Origin: Fagopyrum homotropicum
Lineage: Eukaryota; Streptophyta; Magnoliopsida; Caryophyllales; Polygonaceae
NCBI GenBank assembly: GCA_033239125.1
Contig: BSWB01000004.1
Span: forward strand, 35,585,501 to 35,649,500
Direction: 5' to 3'
DNA: 64,000 bases
Numbering within the stretch: the stretch's first letter is position 1; every line of letters starts with the position of its first letter. The position numbers and the translations under genes were made by a program. The notes under the pieces are model-generated. The model saw only the letters and a program-made list of their open reading frames with translations. It searched no databases and had not been told where the DNA came from. Of the stretch, positions 1-10,809 are shown in pieces.

Positions 1-648
1 GACAATGTCCCTCGGCTCGTTCCTCCTAATCCGCTTTAAAGCGGAGAGAAAGAGAGAAGGCCAATCCAACATCCTATCACTCTGTGGAAGGCATGCATAG
101 ATGAGAGGAAGGTCCTTGAGAGTGACCTTGTTCTCCTCTTTGTGTCCACAGAAGACACTCATCAGGATCTTTGAGAGGAGCCTCAAGGAGGGGTGAGTGA
201 GCTTGTTGGAGTACTCACCCCCCGCATAGAACTCGAATCCTGTAGCCGCCTGCCAAAACTCACATAGGTCTGGAGTCGGAACTGGCTCCCACCAGTTATC
301 TGAAGGGTTGATGGTAACCCCAAAAGCCTCCTAAATCTGGAAGTAATCCAAGGTTTACTGCATCTTGTGGAACTTGAAAGTAAGCCCAACAACCACATGG
401 TCTTCCTTCTTCAGGGTGAAAGTAGCAATGAACTGCCTGGTGAGCTCGGGATAGGTTGGAGCACTCCTCTGCAGAAAGTTTCCGAGCCCAACATTCTCCA
501 AAAAGGATTGCATGCTCTCTAGCATGCCAAGCTTCTCCAATGTAGGACCGTGCAAAAATCGAGTTGCATACACAACTCGATCTTGCACAATTCTATAGCG
601 ATCTTTCTCACCCTTGGTCATCTTATATTTCCTTGGAGCTTCCATTCT
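1..648 (-). pseudogene. Athila-type ORF2, N-terminal part (A1)
   Basis: ORF2 is the extra gene downstream of pol in Athila-type elements, once called env-like; its function is not established. The start is taken at the ATG near 645, giving a basic start (EAPRKYKMTKGEKDRYRIV) followed by the plant-transposon-type segment with YATRFLHGPTLEKLG. An in-frame stop lies near 355. Beyond it the same gene continues (EAFGV, NWWEPVPTPDLCEFWQAATG, HKEENKVTLKDLPL), but the frame is broken repeatedly. It matches A2 (24399-24830 minus) closely, but A1 keeps about 400 bases of N-terminal coding that A2 has lost. It continues past the window start. No intact protein is expected. Confidence 0.75.
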
Positions 649-1480
649 TGAAATGAATTGAGCAAAGGATTAGTAAATATTTGGGAAAAGGAAGAGAAAC
701 GACCTTTCTGGTGGTTTTTCCGCAGGGGCGGCTGTGCAGGCATAGGGGAGGTAAGGTGCGGGTGCGTGTGCTTGCAGGCGCAGGTGCGGGAGAAGTACAG
801 AGGGCGATTGGCGAGAGCTTCGAAGGTGGTGGCGTTCGGAGTTGCTCCGGTGGTAGTGTTGTTGCAGTCGACTTTGAAGGTGGCGCAGGAAGGGAGAATA
901 GTTGCAATTGAAGGGAGGTGGCGTTTGGTACAAGGCTGGTGAAGCAAGGGCGTTGAGGGTGCGCGTCTTTGGTGTTGGTGGCACAGGGGCGTCGGAAAGG
1001 GTGGTTCGGTGGTTGCTCTGAAGGCGCAGGGGCGTTCGCAGCTTTGAGAGAGAGTGTGTGGAGAGATGTGGTTGTGTTTGGTGAGGAGGGTTGGTGGGTG
1101 GTGCGTGGTAGGTATAGGTGTCTTTTCGAGATTCTAATTTTTTTTCTTTTCTTAACAGAGCCGCAGGGGCAGCGTTTGTCACCGCGGGGGCGGTGACAAG
1201 GGAGAGGGGCCACGCAGCCTCAGCGCCGGGGGCGGGGCTGAGGATGAGCGTCAAGGGTACCCGCCGCAGGGGCGGAGTGACTTTGCCGCGGGGCGGTGAC
1301 TGTGATGTCACAGCGCAGGCCCAGCACTGGGTGCGGTGCTGGGCATGAGTGTCACCGCAGGGGCGGGGACTCAGATCCGCAAGGGCGGTTTTCTTGACAG
1401 TAGCTCCTCTTCTTATTCCTTCGGGTTGCCTCCCGAATTAGCGCCTTTGTTTTACGTCGTTGGCTCGACGTAAGGGATCT
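649..1480 (-). repeat. Pre-ORF2 leader with CCGC-AGGG-GCGG palindrome array (A1)
   Basis: Non-coding leader between gag and ORF2. It carries many copies of an imperfect palindrome with arms CCGC and GCGG around a 4-base centre (AGGG, TGGG, GGGG), densest at 1160-1390. Several copies extend to GTCACCGC...GCGGTGAC. At 1423-1436 it has the conserved GGGAGGCAAC box also found after pol in A2, B and C. Apparent long proline-rich reading frames on both strands here are by-products of the GC-rich repeats. Confidence 0.8.
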
Positions 1481-1484
1481 TCCT

Positions 1485-2876
1485 CTATAACTTGGTTTCT
1501 TCCAACACCCCCTTTGGGTTTACAACCGTTTGAGAAGGTAACCCGCCGGAGGATCTTGTTTCAATTCTTGTAATGGCTTTCGCCATTTGACCAACCTGCT
1601 TCTCGAGGTTCTTGATGCTTGATTCTGTTGTTTGGACATGAGTAGCAAAGTGTTTAGTCAAAACCTGCAATATATCTTCATTTGTTTGATACTTACCTTG
1701 ACGAGGCTGCTGTTGTTGGTTTTGTTGATCCCTCCAACGAAAGTTATGTTGGTCACGCCAATTTGGCATGAAATTCTGTGCATAGGGATCGTTCTTAGGT
1801 CTTTGTTGTTGCGGTTGTTCATAACCCATTGCGTTTACTTCTACATCGTGATCTTGGACTTGTGGACACATGTCCGTTGGATGATATGGGTCAGCACAAA
1901 CTCCACAAGCTTTTAGCTGTTGCGGTGTTCCCATAAGTGTTAGCCTCTTCACCATTTCCTTCAATTCCGCTAGCTCGGTGGAAATCTCACTTTTTCCGGT
2001 ACTCACGGCATGAACTCCTTTTTTAGCCGGGGTCCTTCCAAAGTTCCGAGTTCCTTCCGCTAGTTCTTGAATCTTTTCCAAAGCAAGGTCAGGGGTTAAG
2101 CTAAGAATATTACCTCCACAAGCCGGATCGACGATCCTCCTTTCATTGTCTAGCAAGCCATTGTACAAGTACAAGACTAGATCTTGAGTTGAATATCCGT
2201 GGAAAGGACAGTTGGATCGGAGGCGTGCAAACCTTTCGAAGTACTCGTAAAGAGTTTCGTTCGCCTCTTGCTCGATGTTGCTTATAGCTTTCTTCAAGAT
2301 ATTGGCCTTCTTGGCCGGAAAGTACTTCTCCAAAAACACCTTGTGAAGGTTCTACCAAGTGTCAATGCTTCCGGATGGAAGGTGGTAATACCAATCATCC
2401 GCAGAATCTTTGAGCGTGAAACCGAATGCTCTCATCTTGATTTGTTCTTCAGTAATGTTGGCAGGTTTCATGCTCACACACACGGTATGGAACTTCCCAA
2501 GGTGTTTGATTGGATCTTCACCACTTAGCCCATGGAATGATGGAAGTAGGTGAATAAGGCCCGGCTTGAGCTCAAAGTTTACTCCTTCCCCCAATGCCGG
2601 TATAGTGACTGCAAAAGGGTTTTGAGCCAAAGTGGGATGCGTAAGTTGACGAAGAGTACGGTCAGCCATCTCTTGTTGAAGTTGTTGTTGTCTTCGTTGC
2701 CGGTTGTGCGTCCTCTCAATTTCTAGATCAAAAGAAGTAAAGCCGGAATTAGTAGCACGGGCTTGAACCATAAAATGGTTCAAACCAATAATCAATAATA
2801 ACAATAAAACACAAAAACTCCCCGGCAACGGCGCCAAAATTTGACCGAAGGTATTTCTATGGTCGTCTATACCCAA
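1485..2876 (-). pseudogene. gag: Gag polyprotein of A1 with one nonsense codon
   Basis: Structural protein of the retroelement particle. One frame runs from about 2773 (MVQARATNSG) to a stop near 1485. It has the retrotransposon gag domain (LKPGLIHLLPSFHGLSGEDP; MRAFGFTLKDSADDWYYHL) and a CCHC zinc knuckle, CGVCADPYHPTDMC (C-x2-C-x4-H-x4-C), followed by a Q/N/R-rich tail. The frame is broken only by a TAG at 2352-2354, where A2 has GAG in the same position (DTWENLHK), so this is a single G-to-T change. The C-terminus ends abruptly (NPKGVLEETKL) at the deletion that removed pol. Otherwise gag is well kept, unlike pol. Confidence 0.85.
2819..2836 (-). promoter_or_regulatory. Primer-binding site for tRNA-Asp (A1)
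   Basis: The minus strand reads TGGCGCCGTTGCCGGGGA. This is complementary to the 3' end of plant tRNA-Asp (GTC) as I recall it, the usual primer of Athila-type elements. It lies 5 nt inside the 5' LTR. Confidence 0.9.
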
Positions 2877-4355
2877 TCAAAAGTAAATCCCGACTTAGCA
2901 CTAAGAACAAGTATAGTGATGAAGTAAGGGTGTAACCCAAGAGAGTTGAGGGTTTTAGATGCAATTATTGATTATGATGACAAGTGACACAAAGGGGGGG
3001 TTGGTTGAATTGATGCACAAAAACTTATGAAAACGATGAATACGACAAGTAAGACAATAATGGGTGAATCAACACTAGGTTGATTCTAAGCATGCAATTG
3101 CTACTTTGGTGCGTTCCTTTTACAAGTTTTTAAGTAAGATCCCGTCTCGATCATACAATGTGTTGAGCCAACCGGCATCAACACAATTTAACTTATTACA
3201 GTTTTGTAAACCTACAAGAACAAATAATAAGTTAGCATTCAAACAAAGACTAAGGGATATAAAGAAAAGATTAAAACCGTTAAACTTATCTTTATAGATG
3301 TGTTCCTTTTCTTTAAGTAATTACAACCCGTTATTACTTCAAGTTGCTACTAGATTAAAGACCCGAACCCGGAACCTATTAATCCTAGTTGTTTACATGC
3401 ACTTTAGAACCTAAGGTGATCAATCTTAAGCAATAGTTAACATGCAATTTAAACAATGAAGATCAAGGAAACACAAAGCATTACTGAATAAAAACTTATA
3501 TTAAAAGAACTTACAACCAAAGTAACAAAGCAGCTTCAAACCAACCCAATGTAGCAAGGGAGTTAGCAACTCATTACAATGGAAAACTCAAGTCTAAAAT
3601 GGATTTTGTGAAGGAAAGCATGGATAATTCTAGCAATCATCCATGGACGATTTATACTACAAAAGACACTAAACTAGGAGTAAATAGCCGGCCTAAAACA
3701 GCCACCTTAAATGCCATAAAGGTGGTGTAAACAGCCGGAGTAAAGCGTCTTGCGTTAAACCGCAGGGGCGGCCTTCAGGACCCGCATGGGCGGTTTAGGC
3801 AGAATCGGTTGATCTTCTTCAGAACCGCTGGGGCGGCTACACAGCTCCGCTAGGGCGGATATTTAATGCACTTCAACGTCTGACCTTTCGCCTTCCTGAC
3901 GTTTCTGTTGTCAAGGCGCAGGGGTGCCTCTAAGGTCAACGCAGGGGCGGTGGCCAGGACTCTTCGTCTTCCATCTCCCAAGGCGAGGCACAAGCAGGGT
4001 ACTGTGGGAGGCGCAGGGGAGCTGGTCTTCGTCTCTTCAAGGTAGGTCACCGCAGGGACGCCGATGGGTGGCGCAGGGACGGTGACCTGCATCTTAGCCG
4101 GTGCTGGTGAAGGCGCAGGGGGCGCTCTGGTGGAAGGCGTCACCCGCTGGGGCGGCTGCAAGGACCCGCTGGGGCGATGAAGTAGCAGAAGCTTCACTTC
4201 GTGATCTCTCTTCACTCCTAAGTGCCTATAACTCCTTTCTTAGCTTCTTTTAATCTTCTTCTTCTAGATCAAGGAGTTAGTAGCATAAACTGACTCTAAT
4301 TCAATAAAAAGACTCTAAAAACTACCCTAAATGATAGTGATTTCATCACCTATCA
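2842..4355 (-). mobile_element. 5' LTR of A1
   Basis: On the plus strand it runs from TGACCGAAGG to ...CACCTATCA, about 1,514 bp, with TG...CA ends. It is clearly homologous to the A2 LTRs (21606-23120 and 32406-33910). The first 170-650 nt in the sense direction (3700-4180) carry the CCGC-AGGG-GCGG palindrome cluster, which on position belongs to the U3 promoter part. The junction with element B is at 4355/4356; the expected 5-bp target duplication would start ACAAC, but its partner is outside the window. Confidence 0.85.
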
Positions 4356-5266
4356 ACAACATTCAAGAGGTAGAGATCTTTGACGTTTGGGGAGTCGACT
4401 TCATGGGACCTTTCCCATCATCTTGTGGGAATCAATACATACTCCTAGCTGTGGATTATGTTTCGAGATGGGTTGAAGCCATAGCCTCTCCAACTAATGA
4501 TGCCGCGGTTGTCATAAAGTTCTTTAATAGAACCATTTTCCCAAGGTTTGGGACACCGCGGACCATTATTAGTGACGGAGGTTCGCACTTCATTGCCTGA
4601 CGATTCGAAGCTCTACTAGCTAAGTATGGGGTGACTCACAAGATCGCCATTCCTTATCATCCACAAACGAGTGGACAAGTGGAGATTTCAAATAGAGAAA
4701 TCAAGAGCATCCTAGAGAAAATAGTTTCGAATACAAGGAAGGATTGGTCTTTGAAGCTAGATGATGCATTATGGGCATACTAGACGGCGTACAAGACTCC
4801 CATAGGAACAACACCATACAACCTTGTGTATGGGAAGTCTTGTCACTTGCCGGTGGAGCTGGAACACAAGGCGTATTGGACGGTAAAGTGGTTGAACTTC
4901 AGCATGAAGGAAGCGGGCGAGAAGCGCCTCTTGGACCTTAACGAGCTTGAAGAACTCCGCTTAAACGCTTACGAGAACACTAAGATCTACAAGGAGAGAG
5001 CGAAGCGTTGGCATGATAAGCATATCATTCCAAAGGACCTTAAAGAAGGAGATCAAGTTCTCCTCTTCAATTCGAGACTTCGGCTCTTTCCAGGTAAGCT
5101 TAAATCTCGCTGGACCAGACATTATCTAATCAAACATGTTTTTCCCCATGGCGCAGTTGAAGTATGGGGTGAAAAGAGCGGAAGTTTCAAGGTGAACGGT
5201 CAACGACTCAAGAAGTATTCACCGGAGCTCCAAGCTGAGGAGTTCGCGCCTACCACACTCGAATAA
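4356..5266 (+). pseudogene. pol: Integrase C-terminal half of B pol
   Basis: Inserts element DNA into the host genome. Visible are the catalytic-core segments DVWGVDFMGPF and FPRFGTPRTIISDGG, then STSGQVEISNREIK-type sequence holding the catalytic Glu, and the C-terminal GPY/F-like module (LFPGKLKSRW, FKVNGQRLKKY). The frame is constant but broken by TGA at 4598-4600, where C has an Arg codon (a CGA-to-TGA change would fit), and TAG at 4781-4783. The upstream catalytic parts (RT, RNase H, N-terminal integrase) are not in the window because A1 inserted here. Confidence 0.85.
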
Positions 5267-6102
5267 ACGCAGGTACGGTCTAGCTACAGAACTTAAACAA
5301 GTGCTTCTTGGGAGGCAACCTAAGCTATTGCACTTATGTTTTCATTTTCATTCTTAGATTAGATTAGTTTAGTCGTTTTTGCTTTGTTTTGCCCTCGATA
5401 CCTCCCGGTATATCGTGTTTTTGGATGCAGGAACGAGGAACGAGCAATGGAAAGAAGAAAAGGTTGGAAGGAATTGACGAAACTTGGGTTTTGGTACAAT
5501 ACAGAGAGTTTCACGCCCTAAACCACAGTCGTGGAAGCTACAGTGACCGTGATTCTTCCAAAACCTGAGAAAAAGCACCAAAACCACGGGTCCGTACAAA
5601 ACCACGGCCGTGGAGCACCCCGAGTGACCGTGATTTTTCAAAATTTTTACGACCACTATAAAAACCACCTTCCTTCACAAAAACACCACAACTCTTCCAT
5701 TCCACGCCCTATTCCACGTCCAAAACACCGAAACCAATCCCCTTCTCACAAATCTTCATTCGGAGTCCGATTCGAACGATTCTTGAGCCTAAAGTGAAGC
5801 ATTTCCGATCATTTACAAGATTCAATCAACAATCAAAGTGAACAATCCCTGCACAAGAAGGAATTTGGATTTTGAAAATCCAAAACCTAGGTTTTTCTTC
5901 TCTTCTCTACTTTGGTTCAATTCTCGCAAGATTTTTAGGATATCTGATTAGAATTGGAATTGGAATTAGTCTAGGACTGTGTTTGTTGAATTTGGTGTGA
6001 TTTGGGTTAGATTTGAGGAAAACAGAACCAAACCACGGTCTCTGGGCGTTCCACGGCCGTAGAATCTGTAGAACAGGCCGTGATTTTCACTGTTTGGACA
6101 AA
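5267..6102 (+). promoter_or_regulatory. B pre-ORF2 leader: conserved GGGAGGCAACC box plus palindrome cluster
   Basis: Non-coding stretch between the pol stop and ORF2. At 5303-5320, 37 nt after the stop, is GCTTCTTGGGAGGCAACC, identical over 18 nt to the same position in C (57628-57645 minus). At 5510-5650 and 6030-6085 are copies of the B palindrome, including a perfect CCACGGCCGTGG at 5602-5613, plus half sites ending CCGTGATT. A splice acceptor or a subgenomic start for ORF2 are possible roles. This is inference. Confidence 0.7.
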
Positions 6103-9100
6103 ATGTTTACGAGAAGATCTGGAAGGAATAAGAAAAGGAAAGATGATAGTTCTTCCTCCTCCCAAGCCCCTCCTAGTGAACCACCATCACCCCCACCTCC
6201 TAGAATTCCAACCATCCATGAGGATTACCTCGATGCCTTAGAAAGGATCGAGAAGAGACCGGTCATAGGACCAAGGTACTTAGTACTCGAGGAGCTTGAG
6301 CCGTTGATAGTAGTGGCCGACTTGACATGGCTCTTGGATAGAGCCGGTTTGATTATCTTCTCCGCCATAAGAGAAGATGCTTATGAGGAGATCACTAGGG
6401 AGTTTTTCACCTCCTTTGAGCATAGCACCGTCGATAGGACGGTTTCTTTTAGGTTGATGGAACAGAACTATGAGTTCTCAATCTTGCAGTTTGGAGCCTT
6501 CTTTGGGTTCCAAGAGACCTTCAATGGTCGGTTTCCAAGCGGGGTATGATAACACGATTTATGATGTAGGTTTAAGCACTCATTTAGATAGTTTTTCCGC
6601 TCATTCATGCATGGTTTAGTAGTAGTTCATGACGTTTGCATTCAATTCTTGTATATTTGTTGAGATAGACGTCTACACGGACTTTTGCATGTTTTGTAGG
6701 TATTTTGGGAGCTTTAGGAGCTTAATCGATACATTCGAGGATTGTTCCTCGAGATGACACACCTTCGGACTCATCGCGAAGCAAGCTAGGAGCTAAGGAG
6801 GACACATGGGACCTTGTTGGTGCATGCCTTGCACCAAATTGTGGCTTGATGATCCAAAGAAAGCTGCATCACCAGAACCACGGCCATTGGGACTTCCACG
6901 GGCGTGGAAATAGGCAGTGGTTTTCCCTGCACAACTGTGACAGCTGTCCCACGATCTCCATGGCCGACTCTTGCAATTTGTGGAGAATAAAAGGTGGTCC
7001 TGCAAGCTGTTGAGGACAGACCCCATCACTCCATTCTCTCCCACACTCTCATAACACGCAATTTGGATTGGAGCTACTCTTGGACGAGAATAAAGACTCT
7101 CATTTTGGGGAAGAAAAGAAGAACACCCCATTTTAGAGTTTTCATAGTTTCTAGAGTGATTTTGAGCAACTTTGGTTGAAGACATTTGCAAGGCTTTGTA
7201 AGGAACGAATTTGAACCTTCTTGTGAAGGGTTGTAAGTCTTTCTTAACATACATTCAGCTTTGTTTTCTTTGTTCTTCTTGTTCATCTCTACTTCACTTC
7301 ATTTACTTGCTATGGAAGCCATGAATGTATGCTTGTTGAGTTTGATTGTTAAGATGCATGTTGTTGGCTAAATAGATGCGATTCTAGGGTAAGGGAAAGA
7401 TGGTTATGGCTTGGACTATGATAGAATGGACTTAGATGTACCTTTGGATGATTTGTTTGCTCGAACCTAGCTACTGTTGCAAACCACAGTCTGATCTTGC
7501 CAGTCCACGGCCGTGGAAAGGGATGAACTGTCCATGATTTTGACTGATTGCTTGTTTTGATGAACCTAAGAGCTAGGATGTTAGATTGTTGGAATCCTAG
7601 TGTTTGTTGAGCTAAATCTATCCTAGGGTGACCTAGAGTTAGCAACTAAGTGTTAGAAGAGACCTACCCTGTGATTCTTGCTCTTAGATACCGAAGATGA
7701 CGAACTTTAGGTAGTAGTCAGCCTCACAAGCCACTATTGGACTGAGTGTGCTAGGATAGATGTTTAGGACTGCCTTCTCGAGACTTAACCGGTAAGGATA
7801 GGTTAGATCCCTAGATACCCATCCGGTTTGTGTAGATATCCCTACCTTAGGCTCCAAGAGACTTACCCGGTGATAGGACCTTAGGCGCGGGATTAGTGGA
7901 TCATGAGACCTACCCGGTAATTGACCCCACTTGAGAAACATTCCTTCCCAACATGCCATAGTTTATCCAAGTTTGATTAGAAGCTTGAGTCCAATGCCAT
8001 AATCGGAATTTCCAACCCCTAGAATCCTCTTTTCTCTCTTTGATCACATATTTCGTGTTTGCCTTGTTTATTTGTGTTTTAGCTTGATTCCTTAGTTTGT
8101 TTTGCCATCTTATATCATTGTGATCCTTGATTGATCACCACACAAAACCAAACCCAAAAACATTGTTATTTTCCTTTCTTTGTTTCCTTCATCTTTTCTT
8201 AGACTAGATTTACACTATCCTCAGTCACTTATTTGATTCAATTTCACCTCAGTCTTTGTGTTCTACCTCGGAATACTATCCTTACTACAAAACGACCCAT
8301 ACACTGTGGGTTCGCTAGGAGTTAGGAAAAATATATCGAGTTATAAATTTAAGACTTTTGCGTGCATAGCATATCAATTCCTAGACGTAACAGGGTACAC
8401 GCTAAGGACTTTTGGAGTGAGATAGCGATGATATACGCTAGTGAGGATCGTTGGCAACCGGCTGACACCAAGGTTAAGCTCATCTACCACTTAGCCTTAA
8501 AGATAGCTCATATGGTCCTTTCCGAGTGCCTTTTCCCTAGGACCGAGACTCCTCAAAAGATCAAAACCGATGAGCTTTTCCTCCTCTACTCTATGCTTTA
8601 TGGTAGACTCGCAGATTGTGCTACCCTCTTAGCCTCCACCATGAGTAAATTGAAGAATAAGAGAGCCGGTAACATTGGATATGGTGGGATGGTCACACAC
8701 ATTGCCTCGCAGCTAGGGATAGACAATTATGCGTGCACTTGGATAGCGGCGAGACCTTTAGGTCTCAATGGCCTTATTACTAGGGGCATCATCTTTCCTA
8801 GGCACCACGGTCCACCTACCGCTGGTATGCCATGGGAAGAGAGAGGAGATATAGGCATCCCTTGGCTCCCCGAGTATTCCATTATGGCCGGACGCCATAA
8901 TTGGAAGTAGACTTTCGTTGCCATGCATGCGAATAGGTTAGTGGCACCTCCCTATGTACCTGATGAGGTTCCGGCTGCAGATGTTGAGGAGGAGATGAGA
9001 GAAGGTGATGATGTAGAGGGAGGAGGTGATGAGCGGGACTTTGGCACTTTTCCGGATCAGCCGGCACACTTTCCCGACCCTCCTAGACGTTCCCCGCGAC

Positions 9101-9516
9101 CTTCCGGGGCCTCTTCCTCTCGCCGTGCTAGCGTGAGTGAGAGGCCGACTTGGATGGATGCTCCTCCCGCTTGGTATGGGGAGCATCCTGCATGGATGGG
9201 AGCTCCACTTCCGTGGTATGATCGAGCACCAGCAGCACCAACTCCACAGGACGCACCGACGTGGTATGGCCAGCCGCCATCATGGTACGAGCAGCTACCG
9301 GCATGGGCCACCGATCTTTCTTGGAGAGTCGGAGACTTGGAGATCCACCGGGAGACGCAGGAGACACGGAGCCGGGACCATGATGAGATGATGAGTGACA
9401 TTTACCGCCAGCAGTTTGGCGGTACTATAGCCATGACTTCCGTCCGTTTCCACCTCCGCCTCCTCCATAGTGACGAGTTGATGACCACCAGTTTCAGCCG
9501 CCCCACCACCGTCTAG
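6103..9516 (+). pseudogene. Athila-type ORF2 of B, split by solo LTR G
   Basis: The start is taken at ATG 6103 (MFTRRSGRNKKRKDD), a basic, Ser/Pro-rich beginning like that of C ORF2. Coding runs to 6546 and resumes at 8398; the insert of LTR G plus one 5-bp duplication lies between, and the reading frame is continuous across it. It shares FPRTETPQKIKTDELFLLYSM and the following region with C (FARTETPQKLKADELFILYCM). A TAG at 8908-8910 (GAG in C) breaks it. The C-terminus (about 9130-9330) is a run of tryptophan-rich units (PTWM, PAWYG, PAWMGAP, PSWYEQ) before a final coiled region. The function of ORF2 is unknown; the copy is dead. Confidence 0.82.
6547..8392 (+). mobile_element. Solo LTR G inside B ORF2
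   Basis: An LTR of 1,846 bp from TGATAACACG to CTAGACGTAACA, flanked by a perfect 5-bp target duplication GGGTA (6542-6546 and 8393-8397). No internal region is present, so it is a solo LTR left by recombination between two LTRs. It carries a U3-position palindrome cluster (6878-6970) and the second-site module (7484-7540) with CCACGGCCGTGG at 7505-7516. Confidence 0.92.
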
Positions 9517-10809
9517 TGAGTTCATTTTGCTTTTCTTTCTTTTCTTTATTTCTTTTTGAATATTGAGGACAATGTATGTTTTAAGTATGGGGTGGGGTGT
9601 GACTATGTGTTGTAATAACTCTACTACATTTGCTTGCTTCTATCCATGACACTTTGCATGTTTCATTTCATAGTCACACGTTTCGTTATTGCATTGCATG
9701 AAAAATGCTTTGAAAAACCCATAAAAATTTGAAAGAGTTTTGTGCTTCTAAGATTTGAGATGATTTCTATGATAGTTCTTACTTGCAGAATGAGTGTTTG
9801 ATGACAATTGTATGCTTAAACAAAACTATGAATTGAAAAGAAATTGAATGTGTTGTTTATCCTTTCTTGCAAATTTCATAACGTGAGAGTTTTATCTAAA
9901 TCATATTGAGAAATTAAGGTTGAAATCACATGATAAGTTCTTATACTTCTTTATGAAATGATTAAGGCAATTCGATTTTCTTACTTCTTTCTTTGATCAT
10001 TAGCCCCTCAATAAAAGTGATTCCCTCCCTTACCTATCCGGGAATTTGGAGGAGTTGAGTTTTGGCATGTTTGATGTGGGAGGGCCATGAAAGCATTTTT
10101 GCATTCAAAGAATAGAAATAATAGGTTTGGGGAAGTCAATCATGATGATAAGTAACTCGACACCATTCACATAGCCGGGTGTTTGTGTCTTGCCAAAGTC
10201 GGATTGAGCGATATTCCTAACGGATTATGGTATGTGCATCAAGGGTTTGAGGCATCTCGAAATTGAGAAACGCCAATCTCCTAGGCTTCGGTTTTTGTGC
10301 ACCGCTGTCCATAACTCCAAAAGTAAAGTCGAAAAATAATGTGAAAAAGAAAAGAGCAAAGCTCTAAGTTAATGGTGTTGCAATTCAAAGTAAAAAAGAG
10401 TTCAGTTATTCCTTTTGCCGGATTCATGCACCACATCCCTTACAAGTTTCCCTCATTTCCGCATTCTAGACCTTACTTGAAAAGTCCTTAAGATCAAAAG
10501 AGTGTTAGTTGACTTGGTGATCTAAATTGAAGTTTCACATGCTTGATTTTGAAAATGCTTGAAGGTTATGATGTTTGTCTTGATGTTTAAGCAATTTATG
10601 ATGTTTCTTTACTTTACATTCTTTGGTTTATGTATATAAGCATTTTCAAGGATGAATGAAGCAAGGTTTGAGGATGATCTATTGACTAGAAGCACATTCA
10701 CCTAAAAGATGTTTTGTTTTGAGTTTGCAAGCATATTTCATTCTAACTTGTGTTCTAAGCTTTTGAAAACCTTGCTTGGGGACAAGCAAGTGACAAGTAT
10801 GGGGTATTT
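9517..10809 (+). promoter_or_regulatory. B 3' non-coding region with second PPT-like tract, conserved block, hairpin and PPT
   Basis: No gene of normal size. In order: AAGTATGGGGTGGGG at 9583-9597, a PPT-like tract shared exactly with C; a block at 10141-10330 nearly identical to C (88 of 88 nt at 10226-10313); an inverted repeat CTTGCTTGGGGACAAGCAAG at 10771-10790; and the polypurine tract AAGTATGGGG at 10795-10804 just before the LTR. A 35-codon frame starts at ATG 10232 inside the block. It may be fortuitous. Confidence 0.75.

Larger units (their letters stand above)
1..4355 (-). mobile_element. Athila-like LTR element A1, pol-less, truncated by window start
   Basis: Read on the minus strand: 5' LTR (4355 to 2842), tRNA-Asp primer-binding site, gag, then directly the leader and start of the third ORF (ORF2). 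The whole protease-RT-RNase H-integrase region seen in sister copy A2 is missing. The gag reading frame joins the post-pol leader near 1480-1505. The 3' part and 3' LTR lie outside the window. The element is inserted in the integrase gene of element B, which resumes at 4356. This looks like an internal-deletion, non-autonomous derivative that kept gag and ORF2; whether it is mobile is unknown. Confidence 0.85.

Noticed and set aside
623..1311. Long proline-rich ORFs on the minus strand (and matching plus-strand frames)
   Set aside because: They run through the GC-rich palindrome leader, change frame freely between A1 and A2, and have no counterpart in other copies.
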